50,169 bases of DNA from Colwellia demingiae (GCF_007954275.1 NZ_VOLT01000017.1:1-50169), one strand, 5' to 3'; counted from the first letter of the stretch, positions 29,959 to 39,580 are shown. A program made the numbers and translations. Notes: generated from the sequence alone by a model not told the origin.

Positions 29959-31166
29959 TCCGCATTATCATTGCCTTAATCATCTTTTTCAGTGTGATGG
30001 CAATAAGCCCTTTTTTAATTGATGAAAAAGGTTACATTCTTATTGCTATGGGTAACACCACCATTGAGTTAACCGTATTATCCGCGGGTATTATGTTAAC
30101 GCTACTCTTTATTGCGCTAGTTATTAGTTTAAAACTATTACGCGGAGGTTTAAATTTTAGCTTTGGTACCTGGAATAAGCTTGCTTTCGCCGGACAACGT
30201 CGCGGTATTGCCAACTTCAATAAAGGCCTTGCTGCTTATATGTTAGAGGATTATAGCCAAGCTGAAGCATTATTCGCTAAAAGTGCTATTCCATCAAAAA
30301 GAAAACAAAGCGCTTACCTACTTGCTGCCTCGGCATCTGCAAAGCTAGACCTAAACAGTAATACCAACCACTATTTAACATTACTTGAAAAAGAAACCGT
30401 TAAACTCAAAGACGTTGGTTTAGAAAGTGTCATTGTTAATATTAAACTGTTAATGAACCAAGATAAGACTGAAACCTACGCGAAAGCCCGTACGCTCATT
30501 GATGAAAATCATAAACAAATTGGCCATGACGCCCGCTTATTGGCACTTGAAATAGATTTATGCATCATTGAGCAACGCTTTTCACAAGCCGTACAGTACA
30601 TAGCAGCAGCGCGTAAAGAGAAGACAATTATCGATGAGGCTGTTCAAGCTTGGGAGCGACTCGCCTATTATGGTAGTTTTAATGAAAGTATCAAACAGCA
30701 TGATAGTGAGGCATTGCACGATAATTGGAATGGTTTGAGCCGTAAGGTTAAACAACGAGAAGCCGTGTTATTTGCTTACTGTAAAGTATTAGCCGAAAAC
30801 GAAATCATCGAACCGTTAAATAAGTTATTGGTACCGCTTTTTAAAAAATCACCAAGTAGCGACTTTTTAAAGCAAATCCGTAACTTACCTATTAAGCGCG
30901 CCGATGAGTTAATTGCGATAGTTCAAAAGCAACTCCATAAGAATATCCATAGTGGTAAATGGCTTAGTTGTTTAGGCCATTTAGCTATGAAAAGTGAACA
31001 ATACTCTATGGCAGAGAAAGCTTTTGGTAGCCTATTAAAGCTAGAAGATCAGGAGTATGGTGCGCAATATGACCGTCAGGATTTACAAACGTTTGCACAA
31101 GTCCATAGTAAACAAGGGCAATTTCAAGCAGCTGATTCCATGTGGTCAAAAGCAAACTCTTTATAA
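29955..31166 (+). CDS. hemY: HemY, TPR protein of haem synthesis operon
   Basis: A 403-residue inner-membrane protein of the proteobacterial HemY_N family, unrelated to protoporphyrinogen oxidase HemY. Two transmembrane segments at about 4-22 (IIIALIIFFSVMAISPFLI) and 40-62 precede GGLNFSFGTWNKLAFAGQRR. The remainder is TPR-like helical repeats, for example NKGLAAYMLEDYSQAEALFA and HLAMKSEQYSMAEKAFGSLL. Its function is unproven; it probably scaffolds or regulates late haem synthesis with HemX. Translation is coupled to hemX by overlap. Confidence 0.92.
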   Translation: MIRIIIALIIFFSVMAISPFLIDEKGYILIAMGNTTIELTVLSAGIMLTLLFIALVISLKLLRGGLNFSFGTWNKLAFAGQRRGIANFNKGLAAYMLEDYSQAEALFAKSAIPSKRKQSAYLLAASASAKLDLNSNTNHYLTLLEKETVKLKDVGLESVIVNIKLLMNQDKTETYAKARTLIDENHKQIGHDARLLALEIDLCIIEQRFSQAVQYIAAARKEKTIIDEAVQAWERLAYYGSFNESIKQHDSEALHDNWNGLSRKVKQREAVLFAYCKVLAENEIIEPLNKLLVPLFKKSPSSDFLKQIRNLPIKRADELIAIVQKQLHKNIHSGKWLSCLGHLAMKSEQYSMAEKAFGSLLKLEDQEYGAQYDRQDLQTFAQVHSKQGQFQAADSMWSKANSL

Positions 31167-31174
31167 ACAACCTC

Positions 31175-31223
31175 AGGTTATTGTTGCGTTGTTACTAACC
31201 AAGTAAACACTCAACAATAACCT
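31175..31223. terminator. Hairpin between convergent hemY and the DUF3565 gene
   Basis: Arms AGGTTATTGTTG and CAACAATAACCT (12 bp, perfect) with a 25-base loop fill the gap. Neither side has a clear T tract; it may end or protect both transcripts. Confidence 0.5.
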
Positions 31224-31225
31224 AC

Positions 31226-31432
31226 TTAAAGCTTATCCTTAGGGGCTGCTTCATCACACTTTTTACATTTTAACAGGTGGCCCAGCATACCCTGACGTCC
31301 ATTTTTTGAAATCACCCAAGGACGGTTAGTAAAGGGTGGATTGTGTCTAACATGTTGAAAGTGTCCACAGGCAAGTTGTGCCACCCAATGGTGTTCTTCA
31401 TCTTGATGGTAACCACAAATTGCTTGTTTCAT
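31226..31432 (-). CDS. DUF3565 domain protein
   Basis: A 68-residue protein with the DUF3565 pattern: CGYHQDEEHHWVAQLACGH, then QHVRHNPPFTNRPWV, GRQGMLGH and the C-terminal CKKC. Three His and four Cys are arranged like a zinc or iron site. No signal peptide. Family function is unknown. It is downstream of the FG-GAP protein gene with a 35-base gap and is possibly cotranscribed with it. Confidence 0.85.
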   Translation of the reverse strand: MKQAICGYHQDEEHHWVAQLACGHFQHVRHNPPFTNRPWVISKNGRQGMLGHLLKCKKCDEAAPKDKL

Positions 31433-31467
31433 TATGAGTTCACTACGTTAATACTACGGGTTTGGTA

Positions 31468-33003
31468 TTATTTAGAAAAAAGCACTTTAAACTGCTTAGC
31501 TTTATCTTCACCGTCAAGACGAGAGAACTTCATTAGTAAATCATCTTTGCCGTCACCATTTAAATCTTCAACCATAACCAGATTGCCATCTTTTGGTAAT
31601 TGAGTACTGTAACTAACACTGCGTTTTTTAAATGATTTCTTCTTTTTACTAATTTTTCTACCTAGATATATCCTCAATTCATCGTCATCATCCGACAAAA
31701 TAAGCTCTTTTAAGCCATCACCATTTAAGTCTGCTAACTTAACAATCGCACTACCACTTTGCCCAGAAGTTAAGCTAAAGGTGAGTTCTACACCTTTTTT
31801 AATCGCCGGCCTGGTTGGGAATTTATCTTCTTTATTCATTTTGAAGACGTAGACATCTTGGTCAATACCACCAGTCACTAACGCACCAATAATTTGCGAT
31901 AGGCCAATGTCAAAGCCCGCAAGTAATACCTCAAGCTTGTCATCATTATCAATATCAACAAACTCTAAACCTGTTAACGTACCTTCGGCGTGAATCACGC
32001 TGTCAGCCTCTTGTGCATAGCTCAACATCCCTTGATTTTTTTTACCAAAGAAAATTTCATAATCATTCACGCGGTCAAGAACACCTGAAGCCTTGGTATA
32101 GCGCACTACCATATCGGTAATACCGTCAGCATTAACATCACGCAGTTCTTCTAACTTCCGATATTCCAAATTACTTTGATCTAATTGTTCACCACTTTCA
32201 TCACGTTCATTCCACCAGTCAGTTCCAGTGATGGCTTCATTGATCGGTAGACGGGTTGCTTTTGTAGCAAAGTTACTATGTCCATATTGTGGGTAAATAA
32301 CCATTTCACCATCACCCATCAATAAAATATCTGTTTTTTCATCAAAATTAACATCACTAAAATATAGTTTACTTTCGAGGTAACTTGCTCCTGCGGATAA
32401 AATACTTACATTGGGTTTTATGGGCAGTGTTTGTTTAGCAAAAGTGTTCAATCCTTGTCCCATAAAAACATGAGTCTTATTAAAATCAGCAATGATGACA
32501 TCATCAAAAGCATCATTATTTAAGTCTTGAATAAAATCGCCTCGGCTAATAAAGTCTGCCTGTTCTTGTATATAGAGCGACTCTATCTTTGCCAACCGCT
32601 TAAATTTATTTTTTTGATAAAGGAATAAAGAATCAGTAGAAAGGAAATAAATACTTTGTTGTTTCTCGTGCTTTTGTTTACTTAAATCAAAGCGATAAAA
32701 TGCTTTAGGCACGATAATTTTTTCCGCGACAACATATTGATTCGCGGTATGGTCTAACTGATAAATGATTAACCAACGATTACTCTGTTCATCTACAGAA
32801 AAAGTAACGAGCTCTTTACCCTTACTTGGCAGTACATCTGCTGCAATAATTTCTTGGATGAGCTTATAAGGCGAATTAATAACAACTTCATTAAATTCGA
32901 CGGCTTTTGACTTGCTTGCTAACGCTGGCGAAGAAGTCACACAACTAAGGGTAACAAGTAGGCCATAGAAGATTCTGTAGTTAAACAGTAAAGGTTTTTT
33001 CAT
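31468..33003 (-). CDS. Exported FG-GAP/VCBS repeat protein
   Basis: A 511-residue protein with a cleavable signal (IFYGLLVTLSCVTSSPALAS, cleavage near residue 29). The rest is a beta-propeller-like fold with at least six Asp-rich repeats of the FG-GAP/VCBS type: DLNNDAFDDVII, DVNFDEKTDILLM, DVNADGITDMVV, DIDNDDKLEVLLA, DLNGDGLKELILS and DLNGDGKDDLLM. These are probable calcium sites. It should be periplasmic or outer-membrane associated. The ligand is unknown; adhesion and polysaccharide binding are common for the fold. No secretion or enzyme domain is fused. Confidence 0.85.
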   Translation of the reverse strand: MKKPLLFNYRIFYGLLVTLSCVTSSPALASKSKAVEFNEVVINSPYKLIQEIIAADVLPSKGKELVTFSVDEQSNRWLIIYQLDHTANQYVVAEKIIVPKAFYRFDLSKQKHEKQQSIYFLSTDSLFLYQKNKFKRLAKIESLYIQEQADFISRGDFIQDLNNDAFDDVIIADFNKTHVFMGQGLNTFAKQTLPIKPNVSILSAGASYLESKLYFSDVNFDEKTDILLMGDGEMVIYPQYGHSNFATKATRLPINEAITGTDWWNERDESGEQLDQSNLEYRKLEELRDVNADGITDMVVRYTKASGVLDRVNDYEIFFGKKNQGMLSYAQEADSVIHAEGTLTGLEFVDIDNDDKLEVLLAGFDIGLSQIIGALVTGGIDQDVYVFKMNKEDKFPTRPAIKKGVELTFSLTSGQSGSAIVKLADLNGDGLKELILSDDDDELRIYLGRKISKKKKSFKKRSVSYSTQLPKDGNLVMVEDLNGDGKDDLLMKFSRLDGEDKAKQFKVLFSK

Positions 33004-33250
33004 AGTGTAAGCTTCATTTAGTGAGTTCCATATCGTAAGTCATGACTATTTTCTAAGAAATACATACCCATTCAAGATCCATATTTCAGAGTGCTTGGGT
33101 TATTCAATACAAGGTACAACAACGTAGTGATGTGTTTAGAACATTAAAAACAAATAGAGTTCCTTAACTAAATACGTTTATAACTTCGATTTAATCCTGC
33201 ATCCTAATCAGTGACTGGTATGTATAACATAGCCAAGTGCTACGGCAATA
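33004..33250. other. Gap with no recognised feature
   Basis: About 250 bases upstream of the FG-GAP gene. No ORF with coding character, no strong hairpin and no copy of the ATACCAA family was seen; it presumably contains the FG-GAP promoter. Confidence 0.5.
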
Positions 33251-33281
33251 AAAAAGCTGTTACATAATATGTAGCAGCTTT
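33251..33281 (-). terminator. Terminator of the CrbS-like kinase gene
   Basis: A 13-bp stem with one wobble pair (33253-33265 with 33269-33281), core AAAGCTG/CAGCTTT. On the minus strand it is followed by TTTTTATTG. It lies 63 bases after the kinase stop. Confidence 0.7.
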
Positions 33282-33343
33282 ATTTAATGCTTTTGCGCTT
33301 ACTTAAATCACGGTAAGCATCCTAAACTATTTACTATACAGAG

Positions 33344-35590
33344 CTAACTATAACCGACGTAATCCGCTTGTAGTTTCTTAGCAAGCATGGCACTCATCAT
33401 CGCCCTTAACGCTGCTGGTTTCACTAACTTACGCATATACCCTACATCTAAACTTCTGGCTTTATCTTCAATGCCAGGCTCAGTTGTTGCCGTGATTAAT
33501 ATTGCGGGTAATGAATGATGACATTGGCTGCGTAAATCACTAATTAAGGTTAAACCATCAACTTGTTTGCCTTGAGGATCATCAGTTTGATAACCCAATT
33601 GATAATCTACCAATAATATATCAATTTCATTACTGTGATTAGCAAACTCTTCCAAAGCTGTTTCTCTAGAATCCGCCGCAAGGATATTACATTGCCATGC
33701 CGAAAGTAGTTCAACCATACCACTGAGTACATCAGGATCATTATCAATACATAAGACGGTAATGTCTTTTAAAGCAACAATAAAGCTTGGGTTATTAACA
33801 ATACGACTTTGCACTACCGCTTCAGCTTGTTCTACTTGCACAGAAAATTTACAGCCTTGCATCGCTTTTGATTGTAAACTTAAGGTGTGTCCCAATAACT
33901 GCGCCAAACTTTGCGTGATATTCAGCCCTAAACCTAACCCTCTGCCCGCATGATTAGTTGGGGTATTAAGTTGAGTGAACTGCTCGAATACCACTACCTG
34001 CTTTTCAACTGGAATACCTGGTCCATTATCTAAAATTTGTATGATTACTTGATTATTGAAGACTCGGGCGCCCAATAAAACTTTGCCTGGGCTGGCATAC
34101 CTAAATGCATTACCAACAAGGTTTTGAATGATACGTCTTAATAAGTGCCTATCTGACTTGACCCAGACTTTACTCACCGCCAAGCGAAATTCTACTGACT
34201 TCTCGATTGCAAGGGCTGAGAACTCTTGAGCTAAATCTTCAAATAATTCATTCAGTGCGAATGCTTGAATATTGGCTTTGATATTGCCACTTTCTAATCG
34301 CGCAATTTCAGCTAAATCGGCTAATAAATCATTAGCCGCTTTAAGGGATCGATCGATATTATCTACTTGCCTTTGCTGAACCGTGGTTAAATTATTTTGT
34401 TCTGACAGTGCTGAAGTAAATAATCTTGCGGCTTCAAGCGGCTGCATTAGATCATGGCTACAAGCGTTCAGGTACTGACTCTTTTTCAAATGCGCTTGCT
34501 CTGCTTTCTCATGTGCCTTTGCTAGCGCTTCATTCGTTTTAGCTAAGGTTAGCGTACGTTCATAAACGCGGGTTTCAAGATCAAGGTTTGCTTCTTTGAG
34601 AACTTGCTCCGCTTGTCGATATGCAGTGATATCAGAAAACAACATTACAAAGCCGCCACCGGGAAGCGGATTACCTTCAATGCGAATAGTTTGGCCACTC
34701 ACTTGTTGACGCTCCGAGCTATGTGGGCTGCCTTTACGTAAGAAGTCTAAACGACGTTCTACCTGTGACTCTATATCGCCAGAGCCGCACAAACCTCGTT
34801 GAACATTATGACGAATGAGTGCAGATATAGGGCTGCCCATATAGATCAACTCTGAGGGATACTCAAATAAGTCTAAATATTTTTTATTCCAAGCAACTAA
34901 GCGCAACTCATCATCAACAATAGAAATGCCCTCACTCGCATTCTCAATAGCACTTTGCAGTAAATGTTGCGAAAACTCTTGCTGTTGACTCGAGGCATCT
35001 TCAACAAGTACCGCCAGTTCTTCAAGTGCAATATCACGACCATCCAATGCAGAAGAGAGCACTAGTCGCGCGGAAGATGAGCCCATAACCGTTGCTAAGG
35101 TATTTTCGGTATGTTGAATTAATTGTTGATTATAAATGACATTACCCAGTTCCTTTTTATCATGCGACGATAAAAAGGAATTAAAGTTAGCGTGCGCTTT
35201 TTCCAAGCCAACAAAACGCGAAGCTAATAATTCTAACTCTTGTACATCGAGCTGTCTTTTTTTCTCTACTTTTAATAACTTAGGTGACTTCCATTCTAAA
35301 AACAAAGAAGCTTGCACCCGCTCTTGTACACTTTGTCTACTGATTTGAGACATGGCCCACATCACAATAATATTAGCGCCTAAACTAAATAAGGTTGCCG
35401 TACTTTTAACCGGTAAAAAACCTTCCGCAAAAGGTGATGCATATAAACCAAACTGGGGTAAAAAGTTAAGGGTAAACCACAGAATAAAACCAACTAATAT
35501 TCCCGCATAAACGCCCATTAAACTCGCGCGACGCCAATAAAAGGCGGCAATTAGGGCGGGTGTTAATTGTGCGAAAGCGCCAAAGGCCAC
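33344..35590 (-). CDS. C-terminal piece of a CrbS-like hybrid sensor kinase (PAS-HisKA-HATPase-REC)
   Basis: 748 residues in the same frame as the upstream symporter-domain gene, separated from it only by one TAA. It begins with the end of the SLC5 domain (three hydrophobic segments up to about residue 80). Then follow a STAC-like linker (about 90-195), PAS (about 210-325), a coiled coil, HisKA with His about 379 in NACSHDLMQPL, HATPase with NLVGNAFRYA, DNGPGIP and GRGLGLGL (about 485-585), and a receiver with Asp about 662 in LLVDYQLG. CrbS-type kinases control acetate use. A GTG directly after the stop, with AGGA three bases before the TAA ends, might permit reinitiation. Functional state uncertain. 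Confidence 0.8.
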   Translation of the reverse strand: MAFGAFAQLTPALIAAFYWRRASLMGVYAGILVGFILWFTLNFLPQFGLYASPFAEGFLPVKSTATLFSLGANIIVMWAMSQISRQSVQERVQASLFLEWKSPKLLKVEKKRQLDVQELELLASRFVGLEKAHANFNSFLSSHDKKELGNVIYNQQLIQHTENTLATVMGSSSARLVLSSALDGRDIALEELAVLVEDASSQQQEFSQHLLQSAIENASEGISIVDDELRLVAWNKKYLDLFEYPSELIYMGSPISALIRHNVQRGLCGSGDIESQVERRLDFLRKGSPHSSERQQVSGQTIRIEGNPLPGGGFVMLFSDITAYRQAEQVLKEANLDLETRVYERTLTLAKTNEALAKAHEKAEQAHLKKSQYLNACSHDLMQPLEAARLFTSALSEQNNLTTVQQRQVDNIDRSLKAANDLLADLAEIARLESGNIKANIQAFALNELFEDLAQEFSALAIEKSVEFRLAVSKVWVKSDRHLLRRIIQNLVGNAFRYASPGKVLLGARVFNNQVIIQILDNGPGIPVEKQVVVFEQFTQLNTPTNHAGRGLGLGLNITQSLAQLLGHTLSLQSKAMQGCKFSVQVEQAEAVVQSRIVNNPSFIVALKDITVLCIDNDPDVLSGMVELLSAWQCNILAADSRETALEEFANHSNEIDILLVDYQLGYQTDDPQGKQVDGLTLISDLRSQCHHSLPAILITATTEPGIEDKARSLDVGYMRKLVKPAALRAMMSAMLAKKLQADYVGYS

Positions 35591-36820
35591 TTATCCTAAT
35601 GAAGAGAGTGTATCAGGCGAGGCCATGAGAAAAACACCATAACCTAACAAAATAACAAACAATGCTAAGAACTTTCTAATATTTAACAATCGCTTACGAA
35701 AATTATCATAATCAGTTTGTGCTACTTTTTGATGTCGATAAAGTAGTGGAAAGAGAATTTCATTACTTAACATGGTACTTAAAGCAATAGAAGAGATAAT
35801 TACCATAGAACTTGCTGCTGAGACTGCCCCTAAAAAGGCAAATAAGGTTAACCATGTTTGATTAGTAACATCAGGAAGAAACAATACATAAGTATCTGAA
35901 GGCACGGTATTACCAAGAAGCATTTGACCAGCTAAACCCAACGGCGCTGCAAAAAAGGCAAAAACCAGTAGGTATAGCGGGAAAACCCGACGACTTAACC
36001 AAGTATCTTTTTGTTCCTTTAGTTCAACAACCATGACTTGAAATTGTCTCGGCAATGACAAGAAACCGGCCATCACAATTACCAGCATGGCAAACATTGA
36101 CGTGACATTGTCTAGGGTAAATTGCTGTTCTAGTAAATCATTAGCATTAGCCTGTTGCCAAATATCTGCTGGTGAATCATACAACACAAAACAAACAAAG
36201 ATGCCTACCGCTAAAAAGGCAAATAACTTCACTAAAGACTCAAAGGCAATTGCGAGCATGACGCCAGGGTGACGTTCAGTAACATCAATATGTCTAATAC
36301 CAAATAAAACGGTAAACACGGCTAAAACTAGACTGACAACTAAACCGATGTGCCAACTATTTAAGCTTTGATCAATTTGAAGTTGCTGAAAAGAATACAC
36401 CATCGCTTTAAGCTGTAGAGCGATATAAGGCATGGTACCAAATAGCGCAACAATTGTGACCATGATAGCGAGATTGTGCGACTTACCAAATCTAGCTGCC
36501 AGTAGATCAGCTATTGAGGTTAAATGAAGCTTTAAACTAACGCGAATAATACGTTGGATAAATGGCCAAGCAAAGACGAATAAGAGAATGGGCCCTAAAT
36601 AAATAGGTAAGTGAGACAGTAAACTGGTCGATGCTTGCCCTGTTGTACCTAAGAAACTCCAAGAGGTACAGTAAACACCCAAGGTCAGTGCATAAATAAT
36701 GCTCTGTCCCTTTCTAGCCAACTGGTGTCGGTATCGGTCACCTAGAAAAGCAATTAAAAATAATAGGCCAATATAAGCCAAACTTAACAGCACTAATTGC
36801 CAATTAGGAAACATAAACAC
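35591..36820 (-). CDS. N-terminal piece of the CrbS-like kinase (SLC5/sodium:solute symporter domain)
   Basis: 409 residues with about eleven hydrophobic segments of the sodium:solute symporter family, as in CbrA and CrbS sensor kinases: LGDRYRHQLARKGQSIIYAL, SFLGTTGQASTSLLSHLPIY and ERHPGVMLAIAFESLVKL are visible. It ends at LSSLG then TAA. The next codon in the same frame continues VAFGAFAQLTPALIAAFYW, exactly where a family member would go on. With the downstream piece the product would be about 1158 residues, the usual CrbS size. One base change (TTA to TAA) would explain the break, so this is a recent nonsense mutation, a sequencing error or a stop that is read through. Confidence 0.8.
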   Translation of the reverse strand: MFMFPNWQLVLLSLAYIGLLFLIAFLGDRYRHQLARKGQSIIYALTLGVYCTSWSFLGTTGQASTSLLSHLPIYLGPILLFVFAWPFIQRIIRVSLKLHLTSIADLLAARFGKSHNLAIMVTIVALFGTMPYIALQLKAMVYSFQQLQIDQSLNSWHIGLVVSLVLAVFTVLFGIRHIDVTERHPGVMLAIAFESLVKLFAFLAVGIFVCFVLYDSPADIWQQANANDLLEQQFTLDNVTSMFAMLVIVMAGFLSLPRQFQVMVVELKEQKDTWLSRRVFPLYLLVFAFFAAPLGLAGQMLLGNTVPSDTYVLFLPDVTNQTWLTLFAFLGAVSAASSMVIISSIALSTMLSNEILFPLLYRHQKVAQTDYDNFRKRLLNIRKFLALFVILLGYGVFLMASPDTLSSLG

Positions 36821-36836
36821 TCGCTACGTTGGATTT

Positions 36837-36873
36837 ATACCAAGTGGACGAAAAATGAGTCCAATCGGCATTA
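36837..36873. repeat. Degenerate short ATACCAA-family element (S4)
   Basis: ATACCAAGTGGAC ... GTCCAATCGGCAT, about 37 bp, with an AAAAATGA centre. It sits just upstream of the symporter-domain gene and before the TPP riboswitch. Confidence 0.5.
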
Positions 36874-36965
36874 TAAGAAGTTACCACAATGTGGATTCCC
36901 CAATATACCTAAGGTGCCTAACAATAAAAAGATTATAGTGTATTTATTTGCTAGAATAGCGTTGA

Positions 36966-37077
36966 ACCAAGGGGTGCGCTGTCATTTAATCTTTTTTAAC
37001 TGATTTGTCGCTGAGAAATATACTCTTTGAACCTGGGCAGAAAATTAGTTTATTTAATTTTTTGGCATAGGGATGGT
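36966..37077 (+). promoter_or_regulatory. TPP riboswitch (THI element)
   Basis: The conserved aptamer blocks are in order: GGGGTGC (36971), GCTGAGA (37010-37016), TTTGAACCTG (37026-37035) and GGCATAGGGA (37064-37073). P1 can form from ACCA (36966-36969) with TGGT (37074-37077). P5 is extended by an AT-rich stem (AAAATTA with TAATTTT). TPP binding shuts off downstream thiamine genes. The first gene starts 350 bases later because a repeat element lies between; a normal expression platform is not visible. Confidence 0.92.
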
Positions 37078-37079
37078 GG

Positions 37080-37353
37080 ATACCAAGTCCATTTATATAT
37101 GACTTAGTCAGAGCTACGCTAGGGAAGTTAGAACAAATAGAATTTGTGAAAGTTTAGTCATTCTAAATCAAATAAATTCGTGCCGTTATCGCTTTCCTAA
37201 CTAGCTCCCAAAGGCGAGTACCTAATAAAAGGTAAAGGCTTATATGCAGCGTTATTGATTGCGACAAGGGAATACCATTCTCTGCAATCAATGCCTTGCC
37301 TAATAAACCTTTTAATTCTCGCTGAATAGTTAATATATTAATGGAATTGGTAT
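37080..37353. repeat. Long ATACCAA-family palindromic element (copy L2)
   Basis: 274 bp with terminal repeats ATACCAAGTCCATTTATATA... and its near complement ending ...TGGAATTGGTAT. An inner GAGCTACGCTAGG/CCTAACTAGCTC-like pair and a strong central hairpin are present: GCGTTATTGATTGC (near 37247) with GCAATCAATGCC. The core shared with L1 covers the GCGTTATTGATT, GACAAGGGAATA and AAACCTTTTAATTCTCGCT stretches. It starts two bases after the TPP aptamer. No coding capacity. Confidence 0.85.
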
Positions 37354-37426
37354 TGTAGATAAATCTAAAAAATTCATCAAAATTATCCTCTTTGCACACG
37401 CTCCTACTTTTTTTTGATGAGATTTT

Positions 37427-39580
37427 ATGACGTTCTCCAAATCTGCTACTTGTTTAGCTATCACTGCAAGTATATTTAACTTTACTGCTATAGCTGAACA
37501 GAAAACTAGTAATGACACAGGCAATCCTGAAACCATCACTGTCACCAGTGATTTTCGCCAGCAAAACTTACAAAATACTCCTGCTTCGTTATCGGTTTTA
37601 ACCGATATTGAAATTAAACAACGAAATGCTCGTCATCTCGAAGAATTAGTTGCCGTTAGCCCTAACGTTAACTTTGCCAGTGGCTCACAGCGCGCACGTT
37701 ATTATCAAATTCGTGGCATTGGTGAACGCAGCCAATTTCAGGAGCCGATTAATCCTTCTGTAGGTATGATTATTGACGATATCGACTTTACTGGTATTGG
37801 AAGCATCGCTAACTTATTTGATGTGAAGCAAGCTGAAATTTTTCGAGGTCCTCAAGGTACACGTTTTGGTGCTAACGCGATTGCTGGCATGATAAATATT
37901 ACCACCAATGAACCCACCGAAGATTTTGAAGGAGCCCTACAGTTTGGCGCTGGCAATTATAATAGCTATGATCTGGGTGTTGCTTTAGCGGGACCTGCTA
38001 GTGATTCAGTGAATTACCGTTTAGCCGTCAACCAACATAACAGTGACGGTTTTACCGAAAACATCCATTTACAACGCGATGATACCAACAACCGTGATGA
38101 ATTAAGCATACGTGGAAAGTTAGCCATAGAAGCAAGTAATGATCTAACCATTGACCTTGCTGGGTTCTATTTCGATTTTGATAATGGTTATGATGTATTT
38201 TCTTTAGATAACACCAGAGAAACCTATTCAGATCAACCTGGTTTTGACCAACAAGAAACAGCCGCCTTTTCGGCAAAATTTACCTATAAAGGTTTTGAAA
38301 GCGCCACCCTATTAGCCATTGTTAGCCATTCAGATACAGATTTAGGCTATGGTTACGATGAAGATTGGGCCTTTGGCGAATATGAATGGCGTAGTGATGA
38401 CCCGGTTTATACTCCTGACCCTTGTATTACACCATCAGGTTGTTTAGCTGACTTTGATGGCTATGCATCGACTGATCATTATTACCGTGATAAAGCCGTA
38501 TTAACAACTGAGTTACGTGCAGTATCTAACCAAGGCCAAGAAATTTTTAATGGCAGTACTGCCTGGGTTGCGGGTGTTTACTTTAAACAAGACGATGAAG
38601 ACCTTTTACGCCAATACACTTATGCCAGTGGTGACTTTACTTCAATTAACGAAAGCACGAGTGTAGCGCTATATGGCCAATTAGATACTCAACTAGCGGA
38701 AAAATGGTCATTAATGTCAGGTTTACGCATTGAAAATCGCAGTGCTGACTATAATAATTCAGATTTATTTGATGACAGTATTGACGATACAATGGTGGGT
38801 GGTAAGTTAGTGCTTAGTTACCAGCAAACTCAAGAAAGTATGTGGTACGGATCAATTAACCGAGGTTATAAAGCGGGTGGGCATAATACTGATGGTACTT
38901 TACCTGAAGATTTACGTACCTTTGATCCTGAGTATTTATTGAATTATGAAATCGGCTACAAAGTTTCTTTACTCGAGAACAGTGCATATGTTCGAACTTC
39001 GGTTTTCTATATGGATCGCGAAGACATGCAAGTTAAGAGTTCTAAAACCATAGTACGTGAAGATGGTAGTTCTGAGTTTATTAGCTACTTAGGTAATGCC
39101 GCTACAGGTAGTAACTATGGTATTGAAATTGAAAGTGCTTGGCATATAAATGACTTAATAAACGTGTACGGGTCACTCGGTTTACTTGAGACAGAGTTCA
39201 ATGATTTTGTTAATGCTGATGGTGTTTCATTAAGTGGGCGTGAACAGGCCCATGCGCCTAATTACCAATTTAACGTCGGTATGAATATTCAACCAACTGA
39301 CCATTGGTTAATTAATTTGTCAGTTGATGGTAAAGATAGTTTTTACTTTTCCGATAGTCATGACGAACAATCTGAAGCCGTTGCACTATTAAATGCCTCA
39401 GTTACATATTTACAAGATAATTGGCAGATAAAAATTTGGGGCCGAAACTTAGCAAATGAAGACTATGCAAATCGTGGTTTTTACTTTGGTAATGACCCTC
39501 GTGATGGTTATACTGCGAAACAATACACGCAGCTTTCAGAACCCTTAGTCTTTGGCGCTACGCTAGATTATCAATTCTAA
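37427..39580 (+). CDS. TonB-dependent outer membrane receptor, probably for thiamine
   Basis: A 717-residue receptor. The signal peptide (cleavage after FNFTAIA, near residue 23) is followed by the TonB box-like ETITVTSDF, and a plug domain (about 35-155) with PASLSVLTDIEI, GIGERSQFQEPINPSVG and VKQAEIFRGPQGTRFGANAI. The 22-strand barrel ends in LVFGATLDYQF, with the terminal Phe typical of BAM substrates. TonB receptors drive uptake with ExbB-ExbD energy. The TPP riboswitch upstream and the PnuT and kinase genes downstream point to thiamine or a derivative as ligand, as in predicted thiamine-regulated receptors of other marine and Bacteroidetes genomes. Confidence 0.9.
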   Translation: MTFSKSATCLAITASIFNFTAIAEQKTSNDTGNPETITVTSDFRQQNLQNTPASLSVLTDIEIKQRNARHLEELVAVSPNVNFASGSQRARYYQIRGIGERSQFQEPINPSVGMIIDDIDFTGIGSIANLFDVKQAEIFRGPQGTRFGANAIAGMINITTNEPTEDFEGALQFGAGNYNSYDLGVALAGPASDSVNYRLAVNQHNSDGFTENIHLQRDDTNNRDELSIRGKLAIEASNDLTIDLAGFYFDFDNGYDVFSLDNTRETYSDQPGFDQQETAAFSAKFTYKGFESATLLAIVSHSDTDLGYGYDEDWAFGEYEWRSDDPVYTPDPCITPSGCLADFDGYASTDHYYRDKAVLTTELRAVSNQGQEIFNGSTAWVAGVYFKQDDEDLLRQYTYASGDFTSINESTSVALYGQLDTQLAEKWSLMSGLRIENRSADYNNSDLFDDSIDDTMVGGKLVLSYQQTQESMWYGSINRGYKAGGHNTDGTLPEDLRTFDPEYLLNYEIGYKVSLLENSAYVRTSVFYMDREDMQVKSSKTIVREDGSSEFISYLGNAATGSNYGIEIESAWHINDLINVYGSLGLLETEFNDFVNADGVSLSGREQAHAPNYQFNVGMNIQPTDHWLINLSVDGKDSFYFSDSHDEQSEAVALLNASVTYLQDNWQIKIWGRNLANEDYANRGFYFGNDPRDGYTAKQYTQLSEPLVFGATLDYQF

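Noticed and set aside
37090..37140. Segment CGCTAGGGAAGTTAG inside element L2, like the 3' THI-box motif
   Set aside because: The other aptamer blocks are absent and L1 does not share it; resemblance is by chance.
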